Counted from the stretch's first letter, positions 1-7,527 are shown. The stretch: 25,558 nt of DNA from RUG12395 sp045541735 (GCA_045541735.1 JAZQJQ010000152.1:1-25558); one strand, 5' to 3'. Translations and numbers: made by a program. Notes: a model not told the origin generated them from the sequence alone.

Positions 1-5
1 GGGGA

Positions 6-48
6 GGGAGCCAAGACGGGAGCCAAGACGGGAGCCAAGACGGGAGCC
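6..48. repeat. 12-bp tandem repeat, about 3.6 copies
   Basis: The 12-base unit GGGAGCCAAGAC occurs at 6-17 (first base variant), 18-29 and 30-41, then a partial copy at 42-48. The array lies at the very start of the window, so it may extend further left. It is downstream of the leftward phosphohexomutase gene and no gene was recognised in it. Confidence 0.85.
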
Positions 49-50
49 AT

Positions 51-210
51 GTGCAGGCGATGCCGTACTTGCCGTATCTCCGCCTACGAACCGTTACTTC
101 AAGGTAAAATTCTTTCGCAGACGAGGCGCGGGCATAAGGTGCAGGCGATGCCGTACTTACGTACGGCGAGGTTGCGCCTTGTGGCCTGCAACGAAGTATG
201 CGGAAGAATT
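51..210. repeat. Folded intergenic repeat region
   Basis: An exact 20-base segment (GTGCAGGCGATGCCGTACTT) occurs at 51-70 and again at 139-158. The second copy begins a possible branched fold. The outer stem is TGCAGGC (140-146) with GCCTGCA (184-190). Inside it, GCCGTAC (150-156) pairs with GTACGGC (161-167). The tail CGAAGTATGCGGAAGA (192-207) recurs exactly at 4273-4288. A short open frame across this stretch has no credible start signal or recognisable product. Confidence 0.6.
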
Positions 211-211
211 T

Positions 212-1951
212 TCAAGGCAGGGTTTGGGTCAGGCGCTTCGCCTCATACTCACACACTGCCATCTTTTCTTTAAGCGCCGCTTTACTGTCTGCAGAGGTGA
301 GGAAATACACCTTAACTTTAGGCTCGGTGCCTGAGGGACGGACGAGAACCACGTCGCCGTTTTCAAGCTGATAACGGAGCACGTCCGACGAAGGCAGGCC
401 CGTGGGCTTTTCCCTGCCCGTTATGAGGTCGATGATGACACCCTCGCGGTAATCGCCGATACCTACGACCTTTGAGCCGCAGATCTCCGCAGGAGGGGTC
501 TCGCGCAGGTCGGCGGTGATCTTTTTCATCTTATCTGCGGCATCGTGACCCGTGATATCGATGCTTTGGGTTGATTCCGCATAGTAGCCGTACTTTTCAA
601 AGAGGGCATCGAGCGCATCGGAAAGTGTCATGCCCTTTAAGCGGTAGTATGCCGCCATCTCGGCAATGAGCATTGCACCGCAAACGGCGTCCTTATCGCG
701 TGCATATGTGCCTTTAAGGTAGCCGTAGCTCTCCTCAAAGCCGAATATATAGTTTCCTCTGCCTACGAGCTCGTGTTTTTTTATGACCTCGCCGATAAAC
801 TTGAAGCCGGTGAGAACGTTATAGAGCTTAACGCCGTACGCTTCGCATATCGGATTGCACATTTCTGTGCTTACTATGGTCTTTACCGCATACGGCTCCT
901 CCGGAATACCGTCGCCCTCCTTCATTGCGGCAAGAATGTAATCAAGCAGAAGCGCGCCCATCTCGTTGCCGGAGATCCTGCCGAAGCTTCCGTCCTTGCG
1001 GCGGCTCATAACTCCGACGCGGTCGCAATCGGGGTCTGTAGCTATAACAAGGTCGGCGCCTACCTTTTCCGCGAGCTCGATACCGGGATCAAATACGTCT
1101 GCAAGCTCGGGATTAGGCTTTTTAACCGTGGGAAATTCCCCATCCGGCGTTGCCTGGCTTTCAACAACAGCGATATGCTTGAAGCCCATACGGTCGAACA
1201 TTTCGGGCACGTGCTTCCAGCCTGCGCCGTGGAGAGGAGTGTAAACTATGCTCATCTCCTCTGCGGCCTTCTCAAAGCCTGCGGGATGGAGACGTACAGC
1301 AAACACGTTATCAAGGAAGGCTTCATCCACTTCCCTGCCTATCATAACTACGCTTCCGTCTGCAATAGCCTTATCAAGCTCGCAGGTCTTTACGCCCGTA
1401 AAGATATCGACCTTTTCAATGGCGGCGCAAACGGTATCCGCATGATCGGGGGGAAGCTGAGCGCCGTCCTCCCAATACGCCTTATAGCCGTTATACTCTT
1501 TGGTATTATGGCTGGCGGTAATGTTGATACCGGCAATGCATCCGAGGTGGCGCAAAGCGAAGCTGAGCTCCGGTGTGGGACGGGGGCCGTCGAAAAGATA
1601 AGCCTTTATGCCGTTTGCGGCAAGCACTTTTGCCGAGCACTCGGCATAAAGCTTGGAATTGTTTCTTGTGTCATACGCTATGGCAACACCGCGCTCCGCA
1701 GCGTTTTCACCGATTATAAGGTGGCAAAGTCCCTGCGTTGCCTGCATAACTGTATATACGTTCATTCTTGCGGTTCCTGCCGCCATAACACCGCGCAGAC
1801 CTGCGGTACCGAAGGTCAGATTTCCGTAAAAACGGCTGACTATCTCCGTTTCGTTATCTTTTATGGCCTCAAGCTGTGCTTTTGTTTCTGCATCGATGCC
1901 TGCGTAATTAAGCCATTTTTCAAAGCTCTGGCGAGCCTTATTCTGCTCCAT
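212..1951 (-). CDS. Alpha-D-phosphohexomutase (phosphoglucomutase/phosphomannomutase)
   Basis: This 579-residue protein interconverts hexose 1- and 6-phosphates in the cytosol, feeding glycogen, cell-wall and surface-glycan precursors. The family's four landmarks are all present. The phosphoserine loop is TASHN, with Ser147. The metal-binding loop is DPDCDR (306-311). The sugar-recognition loop is GFEESYGY (404-411). The phosphate-binding loop is RPSGTEP (538-544). The length matches the long PgcA-type enzymes of Firmicutes (about 580 residues). Specificity for glucose versus mannose cannot be read from these motifs. It is the last gene of the leftward block, 77 bases after the TSCPD gene. 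The upstream GGAG is about 13 bases from the ATG, so the ribosome binding site is weak or distant. No clear terminator was seen beyond its stop. Confidence 0.93.
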   Translation of the reverse strand: MEQNKARQSFEKWLNYAGIDAETKAQLEAIKDNETEIVSRFYGNLTFGTAGLRGVMAAGTARMNVYTVMQATQGLCHLIIGENAAERGVAIAYDTRNNSKLYAECSAKVLAANGIKAYLFDGPRPTPELSFALRHLGCIAGINITASHNTKEYNGYKAYWEDGAQLPPDHADTVCAAIEKVDIFTGVKTCELDKAIADGSVVMIGREVDEAFLDNVFAVRLHPAGFEKAAEEMSIVYTPLHGAGWKHVPEMFDRMGFKHIAVVESQATPDGEFPTVKKPNPELADVFDPGIELAEKVGADLVIATDPDCDRVGVMSRRKDGSFGRISGNEMGALLLDYILAAMKEGDGIPEEPYAVKTIVSTEMCNPICEAYGVKLYNVLTGFKFIGEVIKKHELVGRGNYIFGFEESYGYLKGTYARDKDAVCGAMLIAEMAAYYRLKGMTLSDALDALFEKYGYYAESTQSIDITGHDAADKMKKITADLRETPPAEICGSKVVGIGDYREGVIIDLITGREKPTGLPSSDVLRYQLENGDVVLVRPSGTEPKVKVYFLTSADSKAALKEKMAVCEYEAKRLTQTLP

Positions 1952-2028
1952 ATCAATGGTTCACTCCGTTGAAAAATTATTTAAATATATGAGTTTATGT
2001 TGATCGGCACGTGAATTGTTTTTCACAT

Positions 2029-2280
2029 TTATTCAGCAAGCATCTCCCTAAGCGCGCGAGCAAGCTGATCGGGGCATGAGGTGCTTCTCATACCGCAGCG
2101 GATACCGGAGATGCGCTTTATTGCTTCCTCAGCAGTCATACCGATGACGAGAGCGGCAACACCCTGGGTATTGCCGTTGCAGCCGCCGGTAAAGCGGCAG
2201 GCGGTGATCACCTTATTATCGTCGAGCTCGATATCTATCTGACGGGAGCATACTCCGTTCGTCTGATAAGTCTTAGTCAT
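2029..2280 (-). CDS. TSCPD domain-containing small protein
   Basis: This is an 83-residue cytosolic protein with the name-giving TSCPD motif (TSCPDQLA) near the C-terminus and Cys-bearing GGCNGN in the middle. It resembles the short stand-alone TSCPD family (TIGR03905 type) common in Clostridia. The same domain is found at the end of some vitamin B12-dependent ribonucleotide reductases, but the role of the small stand-alone form is not known. A longer frame would begin at a TTG at 2295. However, the GGAGG at 2289-2293 lies inside that extension and is correctly placed for the ATG at 2280, so I use 2280. It follows htpG closely, with a small AAAGCC/GGCTTT hairpin (2294-2308) in the gap, so it is probably co-transcribed with htpG. 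Confidence 0.85.
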   Translation of the reverse strand: MTKTYQTNGVCSRQIDIELDDNKVITACRFTGGCNGNTQGVAALVIGMTAEEAIKRISGIRCGMRSTSCPDQLARALREMLAE

Positions 2281-2312
2281 ATTATTATCCTCCAAAGCCT
2301 TTGGCTTTATGT

Positions 2313-4220
2313 TTATTTTTCTGTAATTTTGTTAAGCAGCTCGTAGCTGTCGGCAAGGAATGCCTCAAGCGCCTTTGCGTCCGGTCTTCTCTGAGAAAGC
2401 GCGGCAAGCGCGTACAGCTGGCGCGCTACCAGCTTATCGGTATCATCATACTCCGTCTTATCCGCGAGTGCTGCCGCAAGTTTGTTCGAGAGGTTGAGGC
2501 AGAGCGTTTCTTCCGTAAACGAAGGTCTTTCCTCGCCGCCGTTGATGGTAGCGTACATCCTCATCATATCGTCCATTCTGCGGCTCTCTTCGGAAACGTT
2601 GAGTATTGCGGGAACACTGACGTCCACAAGATCGTCAAGGCTTATTTTCAGCTTATCGCTGCCGCTTGCCTCTTTAAAGAGCGCCGCGAGAGCATCGCTC
2701 GCTTCCCTCTTTTCGCCGCCGGATCTGAGCGCCTCCGCTACGTCAGCATCAACACGGACAAATTTCAGTCCGCTTCTCTTATTCTCAAGCAGCTGGATGT
2801 ACTGCGTATCCACAAAGCGGTCAAGAAGCGCGACCTCGATCCCCTGCTTGCGGTAAAGCGAGATGTACTGCGCCTGGATCTGCTCGTCACCCGCGTAATA
2901 CACGGTGTTTTCGTGCTTTTCCTTGGCGCTTTCAAGATATTCGTCAACAGTCTTGAAGCCGCCGCCGCAAAGAGGAAGAAGCATCGCAGACTCTGCACGG
3001 TCGAAGAACTTAGGATCACACATAGAGCTGTACTCGGCAAAGGTCTTGATGTCCTGCCAGATCTCTTCGTACCTCTCGCGCTGATTTTCCATCATATAAA
3101 CGAGCTTATCTGCCACTTTTTTGGTAATATGAGCGGCTATCTTCTTAACGTAGGTGTTGTTCTGGAGATAAGAACGGCTGACGTTAAGCGGAAGCTCCGG
3201 GCAATCAAGCACGCCGCGAAGCATAAGCAGATGTTCGGGAATGACTTCGCGGATATTATCAGCAACGAACATCTGATTATAGTATAGTTTTATCTGACCC
3301 TCGGTGTTCTCGAACTCGTTCTCCCTGCGCGGGAAGAACAGTATTCCCTTGAAATTAAGGGGGTAATCGGCATTGATATGAACGGTCAGAAGAGGCTCGC
3401 GCCAATCGTTAAATACCTTGCGGTAGAACGCCTTGTACTCCTCCTCGGTGCATTCGGAGGCGCTCTTCTGCCAAAGAGGACAGGTATCGTTTATAGGTGT
3501 TTTGCACTCGCATTCGTGCTCTTCGCCGCAGTCGTTACCGCAGTCATGATCATCGCCGCTGTGGTGATGACCGCATTCACAGCCGCCCTCAAAATACACC
3601 GGCACCGGCAGGAACGAGCAGTACTTTGTAAGTATTGAACGCAGAGTATTTTTATCGAGATATTCCTTGCCCTCATCCCCGATATGCATAACTATTTCGG
3701 TTCCGCGCTCTTCCCTGCCGCCCTCGCTCATCTCATAGCTTCCGTTCGAATCGCAGACCCAGTAAACAGCCGGAGCATCCTTATAGGACTTAGTGAACAC
3801 CTCGACCTTATCGGCTACCATAAAGGCACTGTAGAAGCCGAGACCGAAATGACCGATTATTCCGCTCTTACCGTCAGCGGAATCACCTTCATATTCCTTA
3901 ATAAAATCAAGAGCACCCGACAGCGCTATCGAGCATATGTATTTTTCGACCTCTTCCGCTGTCATACCGATACCGTTATCGGTCACGGTGATGGTATTAA
4001 GATCGCTGTCAAGCTCAACTTTAACACTGAGATCATCTACGGAAACATCACGGATCTCGCCAAGAGAAACAAGTCTTTTTAACTTTGTTTCGGCATCGAC
4101 TGCATTGGAAACAATCTCGCGCAGAAAGATCTCCTTATCGGAATAGAGCCATTTTTTTATAATCGGGAAAATATGCTCCGCTTCAACGGAGATACCGCCC
4201 TTTTTGTTAGTATCTGACAA
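2313..4220 (-). CDS. htpG: Molecular chaperone HtpG (bacterial Hsp90)
   Basis: HtpG is the cytosolic ATP-dependent Hsp90 chaperone. The protein has 635 residues, the usual length. The N-terminal GHKL ATPase shows EIVSNAVDA (35-43, with Glu35 and Asn39), TVTDNGIGM (78-86) and GHFGLGFYSAF (123-133). The middle and C-terminal dimerisation domains follow. An unusual insertion at 214-239 holds six Cys and five His in 26 residues, between the ATPase and middle domains. The start is TTG, with AAGG about seven bases upstream and no better ATG. A promoter (TTGAAA, 17 bases, TATAAT) lies about 110 bases upstream, giving a leader of roughly 100 bases that contains a hairpin. No CIRCE element was seen. 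TSCPD and phosphohexomutase genes lie downstream. Confidence 0.96.
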   Translation of the reverse strand: MSDTNKKGGISVEAEHIFPIIKKWLYSDKEIFLREIVSNAVDAETKLKRLVSLGEIRDVSVDDLSVKVELDSDLNTITVTDNGIGMTAEEVEKYICSIALSGALDFIKEYEGDSADGKSGIIGHFGLGFYSAFMVADKVEVFTKSYKDAPAVYWVCDSNGSYEMSEGGREERGTEIVMHIGDEGKEYLDKNTLRSILTKYCSFLPVPVYFEGGCECGHHHSGDDHDCGNDCGEEHECECKTPINDTCPLWQKSASECTEEEYKAFYRKVFNDWREPLLTVHINADYPLNFKGILFFPRRENEFENTEGQIKLYYNQMFVADNIREVIPEHLLMLRGVLDCPELPLNVSRSYLQNNTYVKKIAAHITKKVADKLVYMMENQRERYEEIWQDIKTFAEYSSMCDPKFFDRAESAMLLPLCGGGFKTVDEYLESAKEKHENTVYYAGDEQIQAQYISLYRKQGIEVALLDRFVDTQYIQLLENKRSGLKFVRVDADVAEALRSGGEKREASDALAALFKEASGSDKLKISLDDLVDVSVPAILNVSEESRRMDDMMRMYATINGGEERPSFTEETLCLNLSNKLAAALADKTEYDDTDKLVARQLYALAALSQRRPDAKALEAFLADSYELLNKITEK

Positions 4221-4245
4221 AACTTTACCTTCTTTCTATATGAAA

Positions 4246-4268
4246 CGTCTTTCACATCAAGAAAGACG
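4246..4268 (-). other. Hairpin in the htpG leader
   Basis: CGTCTTTC (4246-4253) and GAAAGACG (4261-4268) form an 8-bp stem with a 7-base loop, inside the inferred 5' untranslated leader of htpG and about 25 bases upstream of its start. AAGACGT at 4285-4291 could compete for the same left arm (4245-4251). A thermosensor role is possible for a chaperone leader but is only a guess. Confidence 0.5.
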
Positions 4269-4327
4269 CACGCGAAGTATGCGGAAGACGTTTTTGGATA
4301 CAAATTCCGCATCATACCGTAGTGTAC

Positions 4328-4356
4328 ATTATACAACAACATTCTGAACATTTCAA
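4328..4356 (-). promoter_or_regulatory. Sigma-A-type promoter for htpG
   Basis: On the minus strand TTGAAA (4351-4356) is followed by 17 bases and TATAAT (4328-4333). This is one mismatch from the vegetative consensus with ideal spacing, and it faces htpG. Confidence 0.75.
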
Positions 4357-4360
4357 TATA

Positions 4361-4386
4361 TTTTTTGTAATAATTATTACAAAAAA
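4361..4386. promoter_or_regulatory. Perfect 26-bp palindrome upstream of the htpG promoter
   Basis: The two 13-base halves (TTTTTTGTAATAA and its exact reverse complement) abut without a spacer. The palindrome ends five bases before the htpG -35 box, a position typical of an operator or activator site. It loosely recalls PerR/Fur-type AT-rich boxes, but those are symmetrical about a central base and this one is not. It could also be a weak AT-rich bidirectional terminator. Confidence 0.6.
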
Positions 4387-4410
4387 GAACGGAAAAAGTC
4401 GTAACGAATC

Positions 4411-4434
4411 AAAGCCTCCCATTCGGGAGGCTTT
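4411..4434 (-). terminator. Probable terminator after the SleB/CwlJ-like gene
   Basis: AAAGCCTCCC (4411-4420) and GGGAGGCTTT (4425-4434) form a perfect 10-bp stem with a 4-base loop, starting 31 bases past the stop of the leftward hydrolase gene. There is no T-run directly at its foot. The nearest minus-strand T-run is about 15 bases further on, so termination efficiency is uncertain. Confidence 0.65.
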
Positions 4435-4465
4435 GACCGAAAATCGAGTGTTTAACGCAAGCTGC

Positions 4466-5314
4466 TCAGGCAAAAAACTTATGTCCGCCGATAGTAAACA
4501 GATATTCCCTGTTTTGCTCGATCCATGCGGCATAGGTATACTTAGGAGCATAGAAAAAGAGCGCATCCTCCGACACCGAGTAGCCTTCCAGACAGATCTT
4601 AGCCGCAATCACCGATTTCTCGTATGGTTCTTTATAGATATTCGGCGTATATGCAGGCGTGAACTGAACACCGTATTTTTTATCGAAAATAACGTCAAAA
4701 ACGGTATCCGGCGAGGATTCGTCGCCAACACGGGTCAAAACCACGTTACCAACGGCGTTCTGGCCTATAAGCGGCTCAGTACCGCCCGCCTCACAGCTTA
4801 TTATACGAGAAAGCCAGTAGAGATCGTTCTTATTATAGAACGAATCCGCATCCTCGATCGGAGAACCGTCGTTAATAACACGGACACTTGACTCTTCAGC
4901 GTTCCAAACAATTGAAAAACCGAACGCTTTACATAAGCTGCGTGCAGGAACGTACAGTCTGCCGTTATCGACTAAATTTTCTCTTCCGCTGTAGATAACC
5001 CTGCCGTTCGCAATAATAAAAGGCTCTCCGACCTTGGCAATTACCGTAAGCTCCGGGCACGTTACGTAAGCAGAATCTGTTTTTGCATCCCATCTAACCT
5101 CAACGGCGCCGTTTTCATCAGAAAAGGAGCGGATATGGAAGTATGTTGTGTCATCAACAAGCTTACCGTAGCTCACATTTCGCGCCGTGCCGTATTCGTA
5201 TTCAATAGGCACGTCGGCGTAATTTGCCTCCTCGGCACATACGAATACAGCAGGTAGGAGCATAAAAGCAATAAGACAGCTTAAAATCAAAGTTTTGAAC
5301 AGTTTTTTCAACAT
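4466..5314 (-). CDS. Secreted SleB/CwlJ-type cell-wall hydrolase with stalk domain
   Basis: This 282-residue protein starts with a signal peptide (basic MLKKLFK, hydrophobic 8-25, likely cleavage after VCA at 27). Residues about 85-147 resemble the copper-amine-oxidase N-terminal-like (stalk) repeat common in Clostridia, with VPARSLCKAFGF at 122-133. Residues 163-281 match the SleB/CwlJ hydrolase_2 domain, including SRIISCEAGG with the likely catalytic Glu175. Members of this family cleave peptidoglycan, often spore cortex. Whether this one acts in spores or in vegetative walls cannot be told from sequence. The start is firm: AAAGGAGGT lies a few bases upstream of the ATG. It is divergent from parA and followed by a terminator hairpin. 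Three copies of a TTTTGAACA-like motif span its start. Confidence 0.88.
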   Translation of the reverse strand: MLKKLFKTLILSCLIAFMLLPAVFVCAEEANYADVPIEYEYGTARNVSYGKLVDDTTYFHIRSFSDENGAVEVRWDAKTDSAYVTCPELTVIAKVGEPFIIANGRVIYSGRENLVDNGRLYVPARSLCKAFGFSIVWNAEESSVRVINDGSPIEDADSFYNKNDLYWLSRIISCEAGGTEPLIGQNAVGNVVLTRVGDESSPDTVFDVIFDKKYGVQFTPAYTPNIYKEPYEKSVIAAKICLEGYSVSEDALFFYAPKYTYAAWIEQNREYLFTIGGHKFFA

Positions 5315-5391
5315 TTATGTTCAACCTCCTTTCAATCTGCAGGATTTTTACCCCAAATCCGCAAGTTTATTCAGGAAAATGCAGATTTGTT

Positions 5392-5421
5392 ATTATATTA
5401 CCAAAAAAATTTTAACAAGAA
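5392..5421 (-). promoter_or_regulatory. Weak promoter candidate for the hydrolase gene
   Basis: The minus strand has TATAAT at 5392-5397. Upstream, TTGTTA (5413-5418) is only 15 bases away and TTCTTG (5416-5421) is 18 bases away. The -10 box is good but the -35 box is ambiguous. Confidence 0.35.
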
Positions 5422-5475
5422 GGTAACTGAGTGTTAAGAAACCTTGAACGCAGAGTGCAATCATTGGAAATTGGT

Positions 5476-5491
5476 TGTTTCACGTGAAACA
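5476..5491. promoter_or_regulatory. parS: parS site 1
   Basis: TGTTTCACGTGAAACA is a perfect 16-bp palindrome and matches the near-universal bacterial parS consensus, the loading site of ParB. It is about 200 bases upstream of parA. Confidence 0.95.
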
Positions 5492-5517
5492 TTGGGCTCC
5501 ACGCAGGCACCAACAGA

Positions 5518-5533
5518 CGTTTCACGTGAAACA
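5518..5533. promoter_or_regulatory. parS: parS site 2
   Basis: CGTTTCACGTGAAACA has the full 14-bp palindromic core, with one outer base changed. It starts 42 bases after site 1. Confidence 0.92.
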
Positions 5534-5560
5534 ATTCTGATACATGAGTTTTCAAGCAAC

Positions 5561-5576
5561 TGTTTCACGTGAAACA
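5561..5576. promoter_or_regulatory. parS: parS site 3
   Basis: TGTTTCACGTGAAACA is identical to site 1 and starts 43 bases after site 2. It ends 42 bases before the parA -35 box, so ParB spreading from here could repress parA transcription. Confidence 0.95.
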
Positions 5577-5618
5577 CACAAAATTCACAAACAAATAATA
5601 AAATAGGAGGGAATTGCG

Positions 5619-5647
5619 TTGACAAGCGACACGGAATAATGTATAAT
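5619..5647 (+). promoter_or_regulatory. Consensus vegetative promoter for parA
   Basis: TTGACA (5619-5624), a 17-base spacer and TATAAT (5642-5647) match the sigma-A consensus exactly. The inferred start of transcription near 5654 leaves a short leader of about 33 bases before the parA ATG. Confidence 0.9.
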
Positions 5648-5686
5648 AGTTCTATCTCCAAAAACGGCTTAAATAAAGGAATAAAT

Positions 5687-6448
5687 ATGGCCAAAATAAT
5701 TGCATTTGCCAACCAAAAAGGCGGCGTAGGAAAAACAACCAGCGCCGTCAATATAACCGCTTCGCTGGGGCTCCTCGGTAAAAAGGTACTGATATGCGAC
5801 CTTGACCCGCAGGGAAATGCGACGAGCGGCTTCGGTATCAACAAAAAGAACATCAAAAATTCCTCATACGAGGTACTTATCGGCTTTGCATCCGCGGAAT
5901 CTGCCGTACTGAAGACAGAATTCGAGAACATATCGATAATTCCTTCAAATATCAACTTAGCAGGCGCAGAATTCGACCTCTATGAGATGGAAAACAGAGA
6001 ATACCGCTTCAAAAACGCAATAGAATCCTTAAAGAACGACTACGATTACATAATTATCGACTGTCCTCCGTCCCTCGGTATGCTCACAGTTAACGCGCTT
6101 GCATGTGCAGACGGACTGCTTATTCCGATGCAATGCGAATATTATGCGCTTGAAGGTCTCGGAATGTTGATGAACACCACCTCCAAGATCAAAAAGCTGT
6201 ATAATCCCTCGCTTGAGATCACCGGAATACTCCTTACAATGTATAACGGACGTCTTGTGCTCAGTATGCAGGTCGTAAATGAACTCAAACGCTTCTACGC
6301 GGACAAGCTTTTTGCAACTCCGATTTCAAGAAACGTAAAACTTACCGAAGCTCCCGGCTTCGGAATGCCGGTCTATTATCACGACAAATACTGCAAGGGC
6401 GCAAGAGAATATCTTGAAGCAGCAAAGGAGCTTGTCACAAGGATATAA
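5687..6448 (+). CDS. parA: Chromosome partition ATPase ParA/Soj
   Basis: ParA is the nucleoid-bound ATPase that works with ParB and parS to segregate origins and, in Bacillus-type systems, to control DnaA. The 253-residue product has the deviant Walker A box KGGVGKTT (11-18, with signature Lys11 and Lys16), the A' motif DLDPQGN (38-44) and Walker B IIIDCPP. The length and absence of an N-terminal helix-turn-helix mark it as chromosomal Soj-type rather than a P1-type plasmid ParA. I use the ATG at 5687, with AAAGGA six bases upstream. The earlier ATG at 5639 overlaps the -10 box and cannot lie on that transcript. parB follows after 215 bases that contain repeat elements. Confidence 0.96.
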   Translation: MAKIIAFANQKGGVGKTTSAVNITASLGLLGKKVLICDLDPQGNATSGFGINKKNIKNSSYEVLIGFASAESAVLKTEFENISIIPSNINLAGAEFDLYEMENREYRFKNAIESLKNDYDYIIIDCPPSLGMLTVNALACADGLLIPMQCEYYALEGLGMLMNTTSKIKKLYNPSLEITGILLTMYNGRLVLSMQVVNELKRFYADKLFATPISRNVKLTEAPGFGMPVYYHDKYCKGAREYLEAAKELVTRI

Positions 6449-6519
6449 CGCGAAGCTGAGCCTATATATTATATAATGAAGAGTTTTAAACATAAACGGA
6501 CGATCGCGACTATTAAATC

Positions 6520-6638
6520 GTAGGGGCGAGCAGTGCTCGTCCGCACAGGCAATATTTGCAAGGCAAACGCAATATGCCATGGGTGTGATATTGATGCGCA
6601 GAGCGCATCCGCGATATGTGTTTTGCGATGCAAAACAC
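6520..6638. repeat. GTAG-type palindromic element plus hairpin chain, parA-parB gap
   Basis: The segment 6520-6544 begins GTAGGGGCGAGCAGTGCTCG. It matches 12161-12185 at 24 of 25 bases and contains a GCGAGCA/TGCTCG palindrome. Downstream is a chain of small hairpins: TTTGC/GCAAA, GATGCGC/GCGCATC, and GTGTTTTGC (6618-6626) with GCAAAACAC (6630-6638). They are joined by the recurring linker CGC(G/A)ATATG. The arrangement parallels 12110-12185 with different stems. Confidence 0.7.
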
Positions 6639-6663
6639 GCAAAATAAGACAAGGAGGACAGAA

Positions 6664-7527
6664 ATGGCTAAAAAAGCAGGACTCGGAAAGGGTCTGGACA
6701 GCATTCTGTATGATAATTTTACAGATACTAACACCGGCGTTACCGCCGTTGCGATATCCCGCCTTGAAGCAAGGGCAGAGCAGCCGCGTAAAGATTTTGA
6801 GCCCGAAGCGCTTGAGGCTCTTGCGGCATCAATAAAGCTTCACGGCGTTTTGCAGCCGCTCGTAGTCAGGGAAGTGGGCGGCGGCTTCTACCAGATAATC
6901 GCCGGTGAGCGCCGTTACCGCGCCGCAAAGCTTGCAGGGCTCACAGAAGTGCCCGTTGTAACGGTGGTTGCGGATGATATGACGACCGCACAGCTTGCAA
7001 TAGTTGAAAACGTACAGCGCGAAGACCTCAACGCAGCAGAAGAAGCTTTTGCATACCGCGAGCTCAGCACCGTCTGGAATATGACGCAGGAGGAAATAGC
7101 GGAAAAGATAGGAAAGAGCAGAAGCGCCGTGGCGAACGCCATCCGCCTTACCGAGCTTCCCGAAAACATAATGGAAATGCTCAGAAGCGGCTCACTTTCC
7201 GCAGGTCATTGCCGCGCACTGTTAGCTATAGAGAGCAGGGAAGTGCAAACTATGATTGCCGAAGCGGCAAAGGACGGCGGAATGTCCGTCCGCGAGGTCG
7301 AAAAAGCGGTCAAAAAAGCGCTTGAGCCTATAAAAGAGGCTCTGACCCCGCCCGAAACGGTCAACTACGCAAAAGAACTTGAAAACAAGGTCCGCCGTAC
7401 ACTCGGACGCAAGGTCAAGATCAACGTCAAGGGCAAAGAAAAGAACATCAAGATCTATTTTGAGGATAACAACGACCTCGACGAGCTGCTGACACTGCTC
7501 GGCGGCGGCAGACCCATCAATTTGTAA
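6664..7527 (+). CDS. parB: Chromosome partition protein ParB/Spo0J
   Basis: ParB is the parS-binding CTPase clamp that loads onto the three sites upstream of parA and recruits SMC. The 287-residue protein starts MAKKAGLGKGLDSI, typical of chromosomal ParB. The CTP-binding boxes GERRYRAAK (81-89) and ENVQR (115-119) are present. A helix-turn-helix lies at about 142-163 (QEEIAEKIGKSRSAVANAI), and the C-terminal part (about 240-287) would be the dimerisation domain. The ATG at 6664 is preceded by AAGGAGG at 6651-6657. A longer in-frame reading from 6616 starts inside a repeat hairpin and is rejected. serS follows 50 bases later, an arrangement seen in other Clostridia. Confidence 0.96.
   Translation: MAKKAGLGKGLDSILYDNFTDTNTGVTAVAISRLEARAEQPRKDFEPEALEALAASIKLHGVLQPLVVREVGGGFYQIIAGERRYRAAKLAGLTEVPVVTVVADDMTTAQLAIVENVQREDLNAAEEAFAYRELSTVWNMTQEEIAEKIGKSRSAVANAIRLTELPENIMEMLRSGSLSAGHCRALLAIESREVQTMIAEAAKDGGMSVREVEKAVKKALEPIKEALTPPETVNYAKELENKVRRTLGRKVKINVKGKEKNIKIYFEDNNDLDELLTLLGGGRPINL

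Larger units (their letters stand above)
5315..5686. other. Divergent intergenic region between hydrolase and parA
   Basis: This 372-base gene-free stretch holds, from left to right, the hydrolase ribosome binding site, a weak leftward promoter candidate, three parS sites (5476-5576) and the parA promoter (5619-5647) with its leader. No DnaA-box cluster of the TTATCCACA type was seen. Confidence 0.8.

Noticed and set aside
6..48. Possible CRISPR array
   Set aside because: The 12-base units are contiguous with no spacers and no cas gene is nearby. It is a simple tandem repeat.
49..273. Small plus-strand frame over the leading repeats
   Set aside because: It runs through repeat DNA and into the end of the phosphohexomutase gene, has no ribosome binding site and encodes nothing recognisable.
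773..1972. Long plus-strand open frame (399 codons) opposite the phosphohexomutase
   Set aside because: It lies entirely over a gene with all catalytic motifs, has no recognisable protein features and is explained by codon bias on the opposite strand. The same applies to long frames opposite htpG, serS, recA, gyrA and gyrB.
2013..2028. Small GTGAA/TTCAC hairpin between TSCPD and phosphohexomutase genes
   Set aside because: The stem is only five base pairs with no T-run, too weak to call a terminator.
4221..4410. CIRCE (HrcA) control of htpG
   Set aside because: No TTAGCACTC-N9-GAGTGCTAA inverted repeat is visible. The palindrome present has a different sequence and no spacer.
5639..5686. 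Upstream ATG start for parA
   Set aside because: That ATG overlaps the -10 box of the consensus promoter, so it would not be on the transcript. The ATG at 5687 has a ribosome binding site and the expected N-terminus.
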